From Symsagittifera roscoffensis (Eukaryota; Xenacoelomorpha; Acoela; Convolutidae), in NCBI RefSeq assembly GCF_963678635.1, contig NC_087062.1, positions 47,353,283-47,417,282 on the forward strand: DNA of 64,000 nucleotides, in the 5' to 3' direction. The notes under the pieces are model-generated. The model was given only the letters and a program-made list of their open reading frames with translations, did not search any database and had not been told where the DNA came from. The first letter of the stretch is position 1; each line of letters opens with the position of its first letter. Shown here one piece after another: positions 17,733-30,229 of the stretch. Made by a program: the position numbers and the translations under genes.

Positions 17733-17755
17733 AAATTTGGGGGTCTACAGTTTGA

Positions 17756-17776
17756 TCGAAAATCGATGATTTTCGA
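17756..17776. repeat. Inverted repeat, 9-bp arms
   Basis: TCGAAAATC, a 3-base spacer GAT, then GATTTTCGA. It sits a few bases outside the candidate LTR start at 17749. It could form a hairpin; function unknown. Confidence 0.8.
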
Positions 17777-19566
17777 CAGAATTGGGTGTTTTTTGGGTCT
17801 AATTTAGGAGATAAGTAATATGTAATAAGGATAATAACCTATTAGTAGTCGTTAATGAATAGTACTATACCCTCCTTTGCACCAAAATACCCGAATTAAG
17901 ACCCTTAACTCGGAAATTTGTAATCGATGGAGGGTACAATCGGACCGCGCCAATCGTGCCCCCCACCACTTAAGTTTTAACGAAATAGTACCCGAACGAT
18001 ACTAAAATTGCTTCAACGATACCCAACAGTCGTTGCGGATGTTGTCCTTGATGTCCCTGTTGAGTGTGGAACACGTTGATCAGCTTGCCACTCTACCCTC
18101 CGGCCACCGGCAAAATCACCATTACGTGCTTAAACACTCAAATTACACTCGAGGGAGGGTATCCAACCCTTCAGCAAAACACACAATCTTTCTATCAGAA
18201 ACGATATAAATCAATCTGAAACAACAACAGATAGGAAGGTCAGATCACATCTCGTCCGGAAATAACATATAAACTGTCACTTTACGTTTTTTACTGTTTT
18301 TGGTCTTTTTTGGATTTTTTACAGTTTTTTGTACTTTTTTGTTTTTAAATAAATTTAATTTTGGCTTTTTCTTGGTTATGCACTATTTTTGTTTGGTTTT
18401 ACACTTTCTCTTTAATTGTTTTTGGTCCTGGGATCTCAGGACAAGCGGGCTCTAGATTTCCCACCTAACCCTCCGGCCCCCGGAATTTTCGGTGTTAACT
18501 AAGTTAAAAAGCTAAATTGCACTAGACGGAGGGTACGCACCTTCCCCCTAGTACAACAACGGTCATTAAGGCCTCTAACTCGGGCATACGCCCGGAGCGG
18601 AAGGTACGTCGCTGAAACGCTTGCTGATCATGATGGTTTCATGCCTTTAACAGGCCCACCCAGGAGCGCCATAAAAACGTCTATGTAACATTCGCCCAAA
18701 TACTACACAGCGACGGAGCGTAGAAAAAGTACCTAATAACGACTGGCAGGCGTCAGTTACCTTAATCCTACTCGTTTTTCACCGTCTCGACCTTGCCAGT
18801 TGATTTTCTGGTCTGTTTAGGGCAAACTAAAAATTTACCATTTTTAGGCCATCAGTCAAACGACTTTTGATCAGCTTTCGTTTACATGCGAACACAACCA
18901 CATAGCTGAGTCTCGGATCCTCAGACTACGTGATTGTCATTAAAAACACGGCTCGAACAACCTATTTCAACATGTTTTTGTGTGACAGTTCTATATTAAA
19001 TCCATTGGAGATGGATTGACCCTTTCCTCTTTCTAGCTACTCATATTCTGAAATATTAAACAATAACGGTGTTAATTAAGAGATCTATGACATTCCAGCA
19101 GCTATAAAGTTAGTTTATACAGTCCCTTCACATAGAACAGTCTCCGGGGGACCAAGCCTCCGCTCCCGTAATATTCCTGAGATAACGTTTTTATCTCTTT
19201 CAATTCGTGTCCCGGGAGGGTTCCGTGGTATATTTCTTCCCCCACTCAAGCCTCCTTCTCCACCTATATCTGTTAACAAGTGTCTTATTGTGCGTTGTTG
19301 CCACGATAAGAGGCTTCGTACTTTCCGTCTCTCGTGCGACTGTTTTTCACAATATCTGTCGTTGTTCTAATTTTCGTCACTTTTTCAGTCAAAATGGCCT
19401 TTTTTCGTATTTCTGAGAAATATTCTTCTTCCAATCGAAATTTTAAAAATAAAAATTCTAGAATATTCCGACCCTCCTTCGCAATACTTTTTCATCAATA
19501 AAGCCTTTAGTCGTTCTTTTTTACGTCGCCGGAAGGTTGTGCTGTGTCATCTGGCAGAATGGCACA
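17777..19566. other. Non-coding stretch between candidate LTR and satellite
   Basis: About 1.8 kb with no supported coding frame on either strand. It contains part of the GGAGGGT/ACCCTCC cluster and a T-rich tract at about 18276-18350 made of runs of T broken by GG, AC or GT. I see no tRNA, rRNA or telomere repeat. It may be flanking genomic DNA, or part of a longer LTR than the one proposed. Confidence 0.6.
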
Positions 19567-19672
19567 TATGTTTCGAGCGTCGCTTGAGATGTGTTTCAAC
19601 CGTGCTCGAGTTATGTTTTCGACCCTGCTCGAGGTATGATTTAACCGTGCTCGAGGTAGGTTTAAACCGTGT

Positions 19673-20560
19673 TTGAGCTATGTTTCGACCGTGCACGAGG
19701 TATGTTTCGACTGTCGCTGGAGGTATATTTCTACCGTGCTCGAGGTATGCTTCGACCGTGCACGAAGTATGTATCGACCGTCGCTCGGGGTATGGTTCGA
19801 CCGTACTCGAGGTGTGTTTCGACCGTGCTCGAGGTATGTTTCAACCGTGCTCGAAGTATGTTCCGACCGTGCACGAGGTATGTTTCGACCGTGCTCGAGG
19901 TATGTTTCGACCGAGCTCGAGGTATGTTTCGACCGTACTTGAGGTACGTTTCGACCGTGCACGAGGTATGGTTCGACCGTACTCGATGTGTGTTTCGAAC
20001 AACGCTCGAGGTATGTTTCGACCGTGCTCGGGGTATTTTTGGACCGTGTACGAGGTATGTTTCGACCGTGCTCGAGGTATGTTTCGACCGAGCTCGAGGT
20101 ATATTTCGACCGTGTTTGAGCTATGTTTCGACCGTGCACGAGGTATGTTTCGACTGTCGCTGGAGGTATATGTCACTGTGCTCGAGGTATGCTTCGACCG
20201 TGGACGAATAATGTATCGACCGTCGCTCGGGGTATGGTTCGACCGTACTCGAGGTGTGTTTCGAACGTCGCTCGAGGTATGTTTCAACCGTGCTCGAAGT
20301 ATGTTCCGACCGTGCACGAGGTATGTTTGGACCGCGCTCGAGGTATGTTTCGACCGTGCTCGAGGTATGTTTCGACCGAGATCGAGGTATGTTTCGACCG
20401 TGCTTGAGGTAAGTTTCGACCGTGCTTAAGATAAACTTCGACCATGCTCGATGTGTGTTTAGATCGTACTCGGGATATGTATCAACTGTGCTCGAAGTAT
20501 GCGCCAACCGTGCACGAGTTATGGTTCGACCGTCGCTAAAGTTATGTTTCGACCGTGCTC
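19673..20560 (+). repeat. Higher-order repeat, offset about 443 bp
   Basis: A module starting TTGAGCTATGTTTCGACC at 19673 recurs at 20116 with the same succession of monomer variants (GACTGTCGCTGG, then a GGGGTATGG variant). The two copies differ by point changes and small indels; a third, more diverged relative begins near 21643. Confidence 0.65.
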
Positions 20561-23194
20561 GAGGAATTTTTTTGGACCGTGCTCGGAGTATGTTTCTACC
20601 AAGCTCAAGGTCTGTTTCGACCGTGCGCGAGGTATCTTTCAACCGTGCTCGAAGTATGTTCCGACCGTGCACGAGTTATGGTTCGACCGTCGCTCGAGGT
20701 ATGTTTCGACCGTGCTCGGGGTATTTTTGGACCGTGTACGAGGTATGTTTCGACCGTGCTCGAGGTATGTTTCGACCGCGCTCGAGATATGTTTCGACCG
20801 TGCTTGAGGTATGTTTCGGCCGTGCTTGAGATAAACTTCGACCATGCTCGATGTGTGTTTCAACCGTGCTCGAAGTATGCGACGACCGTGCACGAGTTAT
20901 GGTTCGACCGTCGCTAGAGGTATGTTTCGACCGTGCTCGAGGAATGTTTTGACCGTGTACAAAATAGGTTTCTACCGTGCTCGAGATATGTTTCCAGCGA
21001 AATCGAGGTATGTTTCGACCTTGCACGAGGTATGTTTCGATCGAGCTCGAAGTATGTTTCAACTGACTTGAGGTAGGTTTTGACCATGCACGAGGTAGAT
21101 TTCGACCATTGCTCAAGATATTTTTCTACCGTGCTCGAGGTGTGCTTCGACCGTGCACGAAGTTTGTTTTGACCGTCGCTCGAGGTATGTTTCGACCGTC
21201 GCTCGAGGTATGTTTCGACCAAGCTGGGGTATGTTTCGACTGTGTACGAGGTATGTTTTGACCGTGTTCGAGTTTGTTTCGAGCGTCGCTTGGGTTATCT
21301 TTCTACCATGCTCGAGAATTGTTTTCGACCCTACTCAAGGTATGCTTTAACCGTGTTCGACGAATTTTTTGACCGTGTACAACGTATGTTTCTACCGTGC
21401 TCGAGATATGTTTCGATCGAAATCGAGGTATGTTTCGACCGTGCACGAGATATGTTTCGATCGAGCTCGAGGTATGTTTCAACTGACTTGAGGTAAGTTT
21501 TGACCATGCACGAAGTAGATTTCAACCATCGCTCAAGGTATGTTTTTACCGTGCTCGAGGTATGCTCGACCGTGTACGAAGTATGTTTTGACCGTCGCTC
21601 GAGGTATGATTTAACCGTGCTCCAGGTAGGTTTAAAACGTGCTTGCGCTATGTTTTGACCGTGCACGAGGTACGTTTCGACTGTCGCTGGAGGTATGTTT
21701 CTACCGTCGCTCGGGTTATGGTTCGACCGTACTCGAGGTGTGTTTCGACTGTGCTCGAGGTATATTTCTACCGTGCTCGAGGTATGCTTCGACCGTGCAC
21801 GAAGTATGTATCGACCGTCGCTCGGGGTATGGTTCGACCGTACTCGAGGTGTGTTTCGACCGTGCTCGAGGTATGTTTCAACCGTGCTCGAAGTATGTTC
21901 CGACCGTGCACTAGGTATGGTTCGACCATTGCCCGTGGTATGTTTCGACCAAGCTCGGGGTATTTTTGGACCGTGTACGATGTATGTTCCGACCGTGCTC
22001 GAGGTATGTTTCGACCGAGCTCGAGCTATGTTTCGACCGTGCTTGATGTATGTTTCGGCCGTGCTTGAGATAAATTTCGGCCATGCTCGATGTGTGTTTC
22101 AACCGTGCTCAAAGTATGCGACGACCGTGCACGAGTTTTGGTTCGACCGTGCTCGAGGAATGTTTTGACCGTGTACAAAGTAGGTTTCTACCGTGCTCGA
22201 GATATGTTTCGAGCGAAATCGATGTATGTTTCAACTGACTTGATGTAGGTTTTGACCATGCACGAGGTAAATTTCGACCAACGCTCAAGGTATTTTTCTA
22301 CCGTGCTCGAGGTATGCTTCGACCGTGCACGAAGTATGTTTTGACCGTCGCTCGAGGTATGTTTCGACCGTCGCTCGAGGTATTTTTCGACCAAGCTGGG
22401 GGTATGTTTCGACTGTGTACGAGGTTTGTTTTGACCGTGTTCGAGTTTGTTTCGTGCGTCGCTTGGGTTATCTTTCTACCATGCTCGAGAAATGTTTTCG
22501 ACCCTGCTCAAGGTATGCTTTAACCGGGCTTGAGGTATGTTTCGATCGTCGCTCGAGGTATGTTTTTACCGTACTCGAGGTATGCTTCGGCTGTGCACGA
22601 ATTATGTTTCCACCGTCATTCGAGGTATGTTTCGATCATGTTCGAGATAAACTTCGACCATACTCGATGTATGTTTCGATCGTGCTCGAGGTACGCTTCG
22701 ACCGTGCACGAAGGATGCTTTGACCATCGCTCGAGGTATGATTCGACCGTGCGTGCTCGAGGTATGATCCGACCGTGCACGATTTATGCTGCGATGTATG
22801 TTTCGACCGTGCTCGAGGAATGTTTTAACCGTGCTTGAGGTATGTTTCGACCATGCACGAGGTATGTTTCGACCGTCGCTCGAGGTATGTTTCTGCCGTG
22901 CTCGAGGTGTGTTTTAACGTGCTCGAGTTATGTTTCGACTGTGCTCGGAGTATGTTTCTACCAAGCTCGAGATGTGTTTCGACCGTGCGCGAGGGATGTT
23001 TCAACCGTGCTCGAAGTCTGTTCCGACCGTGCACGATGTATGGTTCGACCGTCGCTCGAGGTGTGTTTCGAGCGTGCTCGGGGTAGTTTTGGACCGTGCT
23101 CGGAGTATGTTTCGACCTTGCTCGAGGTATGTTTCAACCGTGCTCGAAGTCTGTTACGACCGTGCACGAGTTATGGTTCGACCTTCGCTCGACG

Positions 23195-24740
23195 TCTGTT
23201 TCGACCGTGCTCGGGGTAGTTTTGGACCGTGTACGAGGTATGTTTCGACCTTGCTCGAGGTATGTTTCGACCGAGCTCGAGGTATGTTTCGACCGTGCTT
23301 GAGGTATGTTTCGACCGTGCACGAGGTATGGTTCGACCGTCGCACGAGGTATGTTTCGACCGTTCTCGGGGTATGTTTCGACCGTCGCTCGAGGTATGTT
23401 TCGACCAAGCTGGGGTTATGTTTCGACTGTGTACGAAGTATGTTTCAACCATGCTCGAGTTTGTTTCGAGTGTCGCTTGGGTTATCTTTCTACCATGCTC
23501 GAAAAATGTTTTCGACCAGGTAGATTTCGACCATCGCCCAAGTTATGTTTCTACCGTGCTCGAGGTATGCTTCGACCTTGCACGAAGTATGTTTTGATCG
23601 TCACTCGAGGTATGTTTCGACCGTCGCTCGAGGTATGTTTCGACCAAGCTGGGGTTATGTTTCGACTGTGTACGAAGTATGTTTCAGCCATGCTCGAGTT
23701 TGTTTCGAGCGTCGCTTGGGTTATCTTTCTACCATGCTCGAGAAATGTTTTCGACCCTGCTCAAGGTATGCTTTAACCGTGCTCGAGGTATGTTTCGACC
23801 GTCGCTCGAGGTATGCTTCGACCGTGCACGAAGTATGTTTCGACCGTCATTCGAGGTATGTTTCGACCGTGTTTGAGATAAACTTCGAATATACTCGATG
23901 TATGTTTCGATCATGCTCGAGGTATGCTTCGACCATGCACGAAGGATGCTTCGACCGACGCTCGAGGTATGTTTCGACCGTGCTCGGGGTAGTTTTCGAC
24001 CGTGTACGAGGTATGTTTCGACCTTGCTCGAGGTATGTTTCGACCGCGCTCGAGGTATGTTTCGACCGTGCTTGAGGTATGTTTCGACCGTGCACGAGGT
24101 ATAGTTCGACCGTCGCACGAGGTATGTTTCGACCGTGCTCGGGGTATGTTTCGACCGTCGCTCGAGGTATGTTTCGACCAAGCTGGGGTTATGTTTCGAC
24201 TGTGTACGAAGTATGTTTCAACCATGCTCGAGTTTGTTTCGAGCGTCGCTTGGGTTATCTTTCTACCATGCTCGAGAAATGTTTTCGACCAGGTAGATTT
24301 CGACCATCGCCCAAGTTATGTTTCTACCGTGCTCGAGGTATGCTTCGACCGTGCACGAAGTATGTTTTGACCGTCACTCGAGCTATGTTTCGACCGTCGC
24401 TCGAGGTATGTTTCGACCAAGCTGGGGTTATGTTTCGACTGTGTACGAAGTATGTTTAAACCATGCTCGAGTTTGTTTCGAGCGTCGCTTGGGTTATCTT
24501 TCTACCATGCTCGAGAAATGTTTTCGACCCTGCTCAAGGTATGCTTTAACCGTGCTCGAGGTATGTTTCGACCGTCGCTCGAGGTATGCTTCGACCGTGC
24601 ACGAAGTATGTTTCGACCGTCTTTCGAGGTATGTTTCGACCGTGTTTGAGATAAACTTCGACCATACTCGATGTATGTTTCGATCATGCTCGAGGTATGC
24701 TTCGGGCATGCACGAAGGATGCTTCGACCGTCGCTAGAGA
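23195..24740 (+). repeat. Two tandem copies of a 773-bp higher-order unit
   Basis: Copy 1 is about 23195-23967 and copy 2 about 23968-24740. Corresponding variants sit exactly 773 bp apart over nearly the whole unit, with scattered point differences. Each copy also contains a nested pair of similar blocks 239 bp apart, marked by GACCAAGCTGGGGTTATG (23403/23642 and their counterparts). Confidence 0.8.
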
Positions 24741-27700
24741 TATGTTTCGACCGTGCTCGAGGAATGTTTTGACCGTGTACAAAGTACGTTTCTACCGTGC
24801 TCGAGATATGTTTCGACGGAAATCGAGTTATGTTTCGACCGTGCACGAGGTAAATTTCGATCGAACACGAGGTATGTTTTAACTGACTTGAGGTATGTTT
24901 TGATCATGCACGAAATAGATTTCGACAATCGCTCAAGGTATGTTTCTACTGTGCTCGAGGTATGCTTCGACCAAGCTGGGGGTATGTTTCAACTGTGTAC
25001 GAGGTATGTTTTAACCGTGCTCGAGATTGTTTCGAGCGTCGCGTCGGTTATCTTTCGACCATGGTCGAGAATTGTTTTCGACTGTGCTCAAGGTATGCTT
25101 TAACCGTGCTCGAGGTATGTTTCGACCGTCGCCTTAGATAGGTTTCGGCCGTGCTCGAGGTATGCTTTCACCGTGCACGAAGTATTTTTCGTCTGTCACT
25201 CGAGGTATGTTTCAACCGTGCTTGAGGTATGTTTCGACCCGACCGTGTTTGAGATAAACTTCGACCATACTCGATTTATGTTTCGATCGTGCTCGAGGTA
25301 AGTTTCAACCGTGCTCGAAGTGTGATCCGACAGTGCACGAGGTATGGTTCGACCGTCGCTCGCGATATGTTTCGGCCGTGCTCGGGGAATGATCTGACCG
25401 TGCTAGAGGTATGTTTCGACCGTGCTCGAGGTATGTTTCAACGGTGCACGAGTCAAGTTATGATCGTCGCTCGAGGTATGTTTCGACCGTGCTCGTGATA
25501 TATTTCAACCGTGCTCGAAGTATGTTTCGACCGAGCACGAAGGATATTTCGACCGTCGCTCGAGGTAAGTTTCGACCGTGTTCGGTGCTCGTGGTACGTT
25601 TCGACCGTGCTCGAGGTTTGTTTCAACGGTGCACGAGTCAAGTTATGATCGTCGCTCGAGGTATGTTTCGACCGTGCTCGTGATATGTTTCAACCGTGCC
25701 CGAAGAATGTTTTGACCGAGCTCGAGGTATGTTTCGACCGTGCTTGAGGTATGTTTCGACCGTGTTTGAGACAAACTTTGACCATGCTCGATGTATGATT
25801 CGATCTTGCTCGAGGTATGGTTCGACCGTCGCTCGAGGTATGTTTCGACCGTGCTCGGGGAGTATTTTGACCGTGTAATTGTATATTTCGACCGTGCTCG
25901 AGGTATGTTTCGACCGAACTCGTGTTAGTTTCGACCGTGCACGAGGTTTGTTTCGACCGAGCTCAAGGTATGTTTCAACTGACTTGAGGTATGTTTTGGC
26001 CATGCACGAGGTATATTTCGACCACCGCTCAAGGTATGTTTCTACCGTGCTCAAGATATGCTTCGACCGTGAACGAAGTATGTTTCAACCGTCGCTCGAA
26101 GTATATTTCGACCGTGCTCGAGGTATGTTTCGACCGCGCTCGAGGTATCTTCCAACCGTGCTCGAAGTATGTTTCGACCGAGCTCGAGGTATGTTCAACC
26201 GTCCTTGAGGTATATTTCGACCGTGTTTGAGACAAAATCCGACCATGCTCGATGTCTGATTCGATCGTGCTCGAGGTATAGTTCGACCGTCGCTCGAGGT
26301 AGGTTTCGACCGTGCTCGGGGAATATTTTGACCGTGTACGAGGTATAGTTCGACCGTGCTCGAGGTATGTTTCGACCGTGCTCAAAGTATGTTTCAACGG
26401 TGCACGAGTCAAGTTTTGACCGTCGCTCGAGCTATGTTTCGACCGTGCTCGAAGTATGTTTCGACCGAGCTCGAGGTATGTTTCGACCGTGCTTGAGGTA
26501 TATTTCGACCGTGTTTGAGATAAACTTCGACCATGCTCGATGTATGATTCGATCGTGCTCGAGGTATGGTTCGACCGTCGCTCGAGTTAGTTTCGACCGT
26601 GCACGAAGTATGTTTCGACCGATCTCAAGGTATGTTTCAACTGACTTGAGGTATGTTTTGGCCATGCACGAGGTATATTTCGACCACCGCTCAAGATATG
26701 TTTCTACCGTGCTCAAGATTTGCTAAGACCGTCGCTCGAGGTATATTTTGACCGTGTACGAGGTATATTTCGACCGTGCTCGAGGTATGTTTCGACCGAG
26801 CTCGGGTTAATTTCGACCGTGCACGAAGTATGTTTCGACCGAGCTCAAGGTATGTTTCAACTGACTTGAGGTATGTTTTGGCCATGCACGAGGTATATTT
26901 CGGCCACCGCTCAAGGTATTTTTCTACCGTGCTCAAGATACGCTTCGACCGTGAACGAAGTATGTTTCGACCGTCGCTCGAGGTATATTTCGACCGTGCT
27001 TGGGGTACGTTTCGACCGCGATCGAGGTATCTTTCAACCGTGCTCGAAGTATGTTTCGACCGAGCTCGAGGTATGTTTCGACCGTGCTTGAGGTATGTTC
27101 CGACCGTGCTTGAGATAAACTCCGACCATGCTCGATGTATGAGTCAATCGTGCTCGTGGTATGGTTCGACCGTCGCTCGAGGTATGTTTCGACCGTGCTC
27201 GGGGAATATTTTGACCGTGTACGAGGTATAGTTCGACCGTGCTCGAGGTATGTTTCGACCGAGCTCGAGTTAGTTTCGACCGTGCACGAGGTATGCTTCG
27301 ACCGAGCTCAAGGTATGTTTCAACTGACTTGAGGTATGTTTTGGCCATGCACGAGGTATATTTCGAACACCGCTCAAGGTATGTTTCTACCGTGCTCAAA
27401 ATACGCTTCGACCGTGCACGAAGTATGTTTCGATCGTGCTCGAGGAAGGTTTTGACCGTGTACGAGTTATCTTTCGACCGTGCTCGAGGTTTTTTTCGAC
27501 CGAGCTCGAGTTAGTTTTGACCGTGAACGCGGTATGTTTCAACTGACTTGAGGTATATTTTGTCCATGCAAGAGGTATATTTCGACCACCGCTCAAGGTA
27601 TGTTTCTACCGTGCTCAAAACATGCTTCGACCGTGCACGAAGTATGTTTTGATGGTGCTCGAGGAAGGTTTCGACCGCGCCCGAGGTATCTTTTGACCGT

Positions 27701-27779
27701 GCTCGAGGTACGTTTCAACCGTGCTCAAAGTATGTTTCGACGGTGCACGAGTCGAGTTTCGACCATGCTCGGGGCATGT

Positions 27780-29240
27780 TTCGACCGTGCTGGAAGTATG
27801 TCTCCACCGTATTCGAGGAAGGTTTCGACCGTGCCCGAGGTATCTTTTAATCGTCGCTCGAGGTATCTTTCGACCGTGCTCGGGACATGTTTCGACCGTG
27901 CTGTGCTCGGGGTATGTCTAGACCGTGCTCGAAGAATGTTTCGACCGTGCTCGAAGAATGTTTCGACCGTGATTGAGGAAAGATTCGACCGTGTTCGAGG
28001 TATGATTCGACCGTGCACGATTTATGTTACGAATGAGCTCGAGGTATGTTTCGAACTCGCTAGAGGTATGTTTCGACCGTGCTGGAAGTATGTCTCCACC
28101 GTATTCGAGGAAGGTTTCGACCGTGCCCGAGGTATCTTTTGATCGTCGCTCGAGGTATCTTTCGACCGTGCTCGGGACATGTTTCAACCGTGCTGTGCTC
28201 ATGGTATGTTTCGACCGTGCTCGAGTTATGTTTCGACCGTGCTCGGAGTGTGTTTCGACCATGCTCGAGTAAGTTTCGGACGTGCTCGAGACGTGTTTCA
28301 ACCGTGCTTGAGGTTGCTTTTGACCGTCCTTCGAGTATATTTCGAGTCTCGCTCGAGTTATGTTTCGAACATGCTCGAGGTATGTTTTTGACCGTGTTCG
28401 AGGTGAGCTTTAACCGTACTCGATGTATGTTTAAACCGTGCTTGAGCTATGTTTCGAAACTACACGAGGCATATTTCGATTGTGTTCGAGGTATCTTTTG
28501 ACCGTGCTCGAGGTACGTTTCAACCGTGCTCAAAGTATGTTTCGACGGTGCACGAGTCAAGTTTGCACGATGTATGGTTCGACCGTCGCTCGAGGTGTGT
28601 TTCGACCGTGCTCGCGGAATGTTTTGACCGTGTACGAGTTATCTTTCGACAGTGCTCGAGGTTTTTTTCGACCGAGCTCGAGTTAGTTTTGACCGTGAAG
28701 AGGTATGTTTCAACTGACTTGAGGTATATTTTGTCCATGCAAGAGGTATATTTTCACCACCGCTCAAGGTATGTTTCTACCGTGCTCAAAATATGCTTCG
28801 ACCGTGCTGGAAGTATGTCTCCACCGTATTCGAGGAAGGTTTCGACCGTGCCCGAGGTATCTTTTAATCGTCGCTCGAGGTATCTTTCGACCGTGCTCGG
28901 GACATTTTTCGACCGTGCTGTGCTCGGGGTATGTTTAGACCGTGCTCGAAGAATGTTTCGACCGTGTTTGAGGAAAGATTCGACCGTGTTCGAGGTATGG
29001 TGCGACCGTGCACGATTTATGTTACGAATGAGCTCGAGGTATGTTTCGAACTCGCTAGAGGTATGTTTCGACCGTGCTGGAAGTATGTCTCCACCGTATT
29101 CGAGGAAGGTTTCGACCGTGCTCGAGGTATCTTTTGATTGTCGCTCGAGGTATCTTTCGACCGTGCTCGGGACTTGTTTCGACCGTGCTGTGCTCGGGGT
29201 ATGTTTCGACCGTGCTCGAAGAATGTTTCGACCGTGCTCC
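27780..29240 (+). repeat. Recurring block of about 190-290 bp, four copies
   Basis: A block beginning GCTGGAAGTATGTCTCCACC and containing the truncated dimer CGTGCTGTGCTCGGGG recurs at about 27790, 28080, 28805 and 29075. Spacings are about 292, 725 and 270 bp, so copies are in clusters and not in a regular series. Confidence 0.7.
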
Positions 29241-30229
29241 AAGAATGTTTCGACCGTGTTCGAGGAAAGATTCGACCGTGTTCGAGGTATGATTCGACCG
29301 TGCACAATTTATGTTGCGAATGAGCTCGAGATATGTTTCTACCTCGCTAGAGGTTTGTTTTTACCGTGCTCAAGGAATGTTTCGACCGCGCTCGAGTTAT
29401 GTTTCGACCGTGCTCGAAGTGTGTTTCGACCGTGCTCGAGAAAGGTTTCGGACGTGCTCGAGATGTGTTTCAACCCTGCTTGAGGTTGTTTTCGACCGTC
29501 CTTCGAGTATATTTTGAGCGTCGCTCGAGTTATGTTTCGACCATGCTCGAGGTATAAACACGTGTTCGAGGTGAGCTTTAACCGTGCTCGATGTATGTTT
29601 AAACTGTTGGTTGAGCGATGTTTCGAACCTGCACGAGGTAATTTTCGACCGTGTTCGAGGTATGTTTCGACTGTGTTCGAGGTAAGATTCGAACGTGTTC
29701 GAGGTTTGATTCGACCGTGCACGATTTATGTTACGAATGAGCTCGAAATATGCTTCTACCTCGCTAGAGGTTTTTTTTGACCGTGCTCAAGGTATGTTTC
29801 GACCACGCTCGAGTTATGTTTCGACCGTGTTCGAGGTATGTTTCGACTGTGTTCGAGGTAAGATTCGAACGTGTTCGAGGTTTGATTCGACCGTGCACGA
29901 TTTATGTTACGACTGAGCTCGAGGTATGTTTCGACCGTGCTCGAGGTTTTTTTTGACCGTGCTTGAGGTATGTTTTTACCATGCTCAAGGTATGTTTCGA
30001 CCGTGCTCGAGGTATTTTTCAACCGTGCTCGAAATATGTTCCAACCGCGCACCAGTTAGGGTTCGACCGTCGTTCGAGGTATGTTTCGACCGTACTCGGG
30101 GAATGTTTTGCCGTGTAAGAGGCATTTTTTGACCATGTCTAGGTATGTTTCGACCGAGCTTGAGTTAGTTTCGACCGTGCACGAGGTATGTTTCGCCCGA
30201 ATTCGAGGTATGTTTCAACTGACTTGAAG

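Larger units (their letters stand above)
15740..17749 (-). other. Non-coding 5' region of the retroelement: leader and candidate 5' LTR
   Basis: About 2 kb upstream of gag without a supported gene. On the minus strand a TGTAGACCCCC stretch starts at 17749 and resembles the 5' end of many gypsy LTRs. It is followed by a weak TATA-like TTTATAG at about 17689-17694 and by an AATAAA at 17521-17526. No convincing tRNA primer-binding site was found; TGGTACCATAAG near 17141-17156 is only a weak candidate. The second LTR, needed to fix the boundaries, is off the left edge. Confidence 0.3.
16555..19490. repeat. Dispersed GGAGGGT / ACCCTCC motif cluster
   Basis: About twenty copies of GGAGGGT, usually CGGAGGGTTAC or CGGAGGGTACC, or the complement ACCCTCCG, are scattered in this 2.9 kb (for example near 16558, 16600, 16682, 16871, 17032, 17393, 17930, 18094, 18153, 18470, 18527, 19215, 19480). 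Up to about 17000 nearly all are in one orientation; beyond that both occur. They are irregularly spaced, so this is not a simple tandem array. Role unknown. Confidence 0.7.

Noticed and set aside
18276-18350. Telomere-like T-rich repeat
   Set aside because: The T-runs are irregular and no TTAGGG, TTAGG or similar unit repeats in register.
28449-29483. Long plus-strand open frame (344 codons) within the satellite
   Set aside because: Same cause: periodic satellite translation, overlapped by open frames in other phases and on the other strand.
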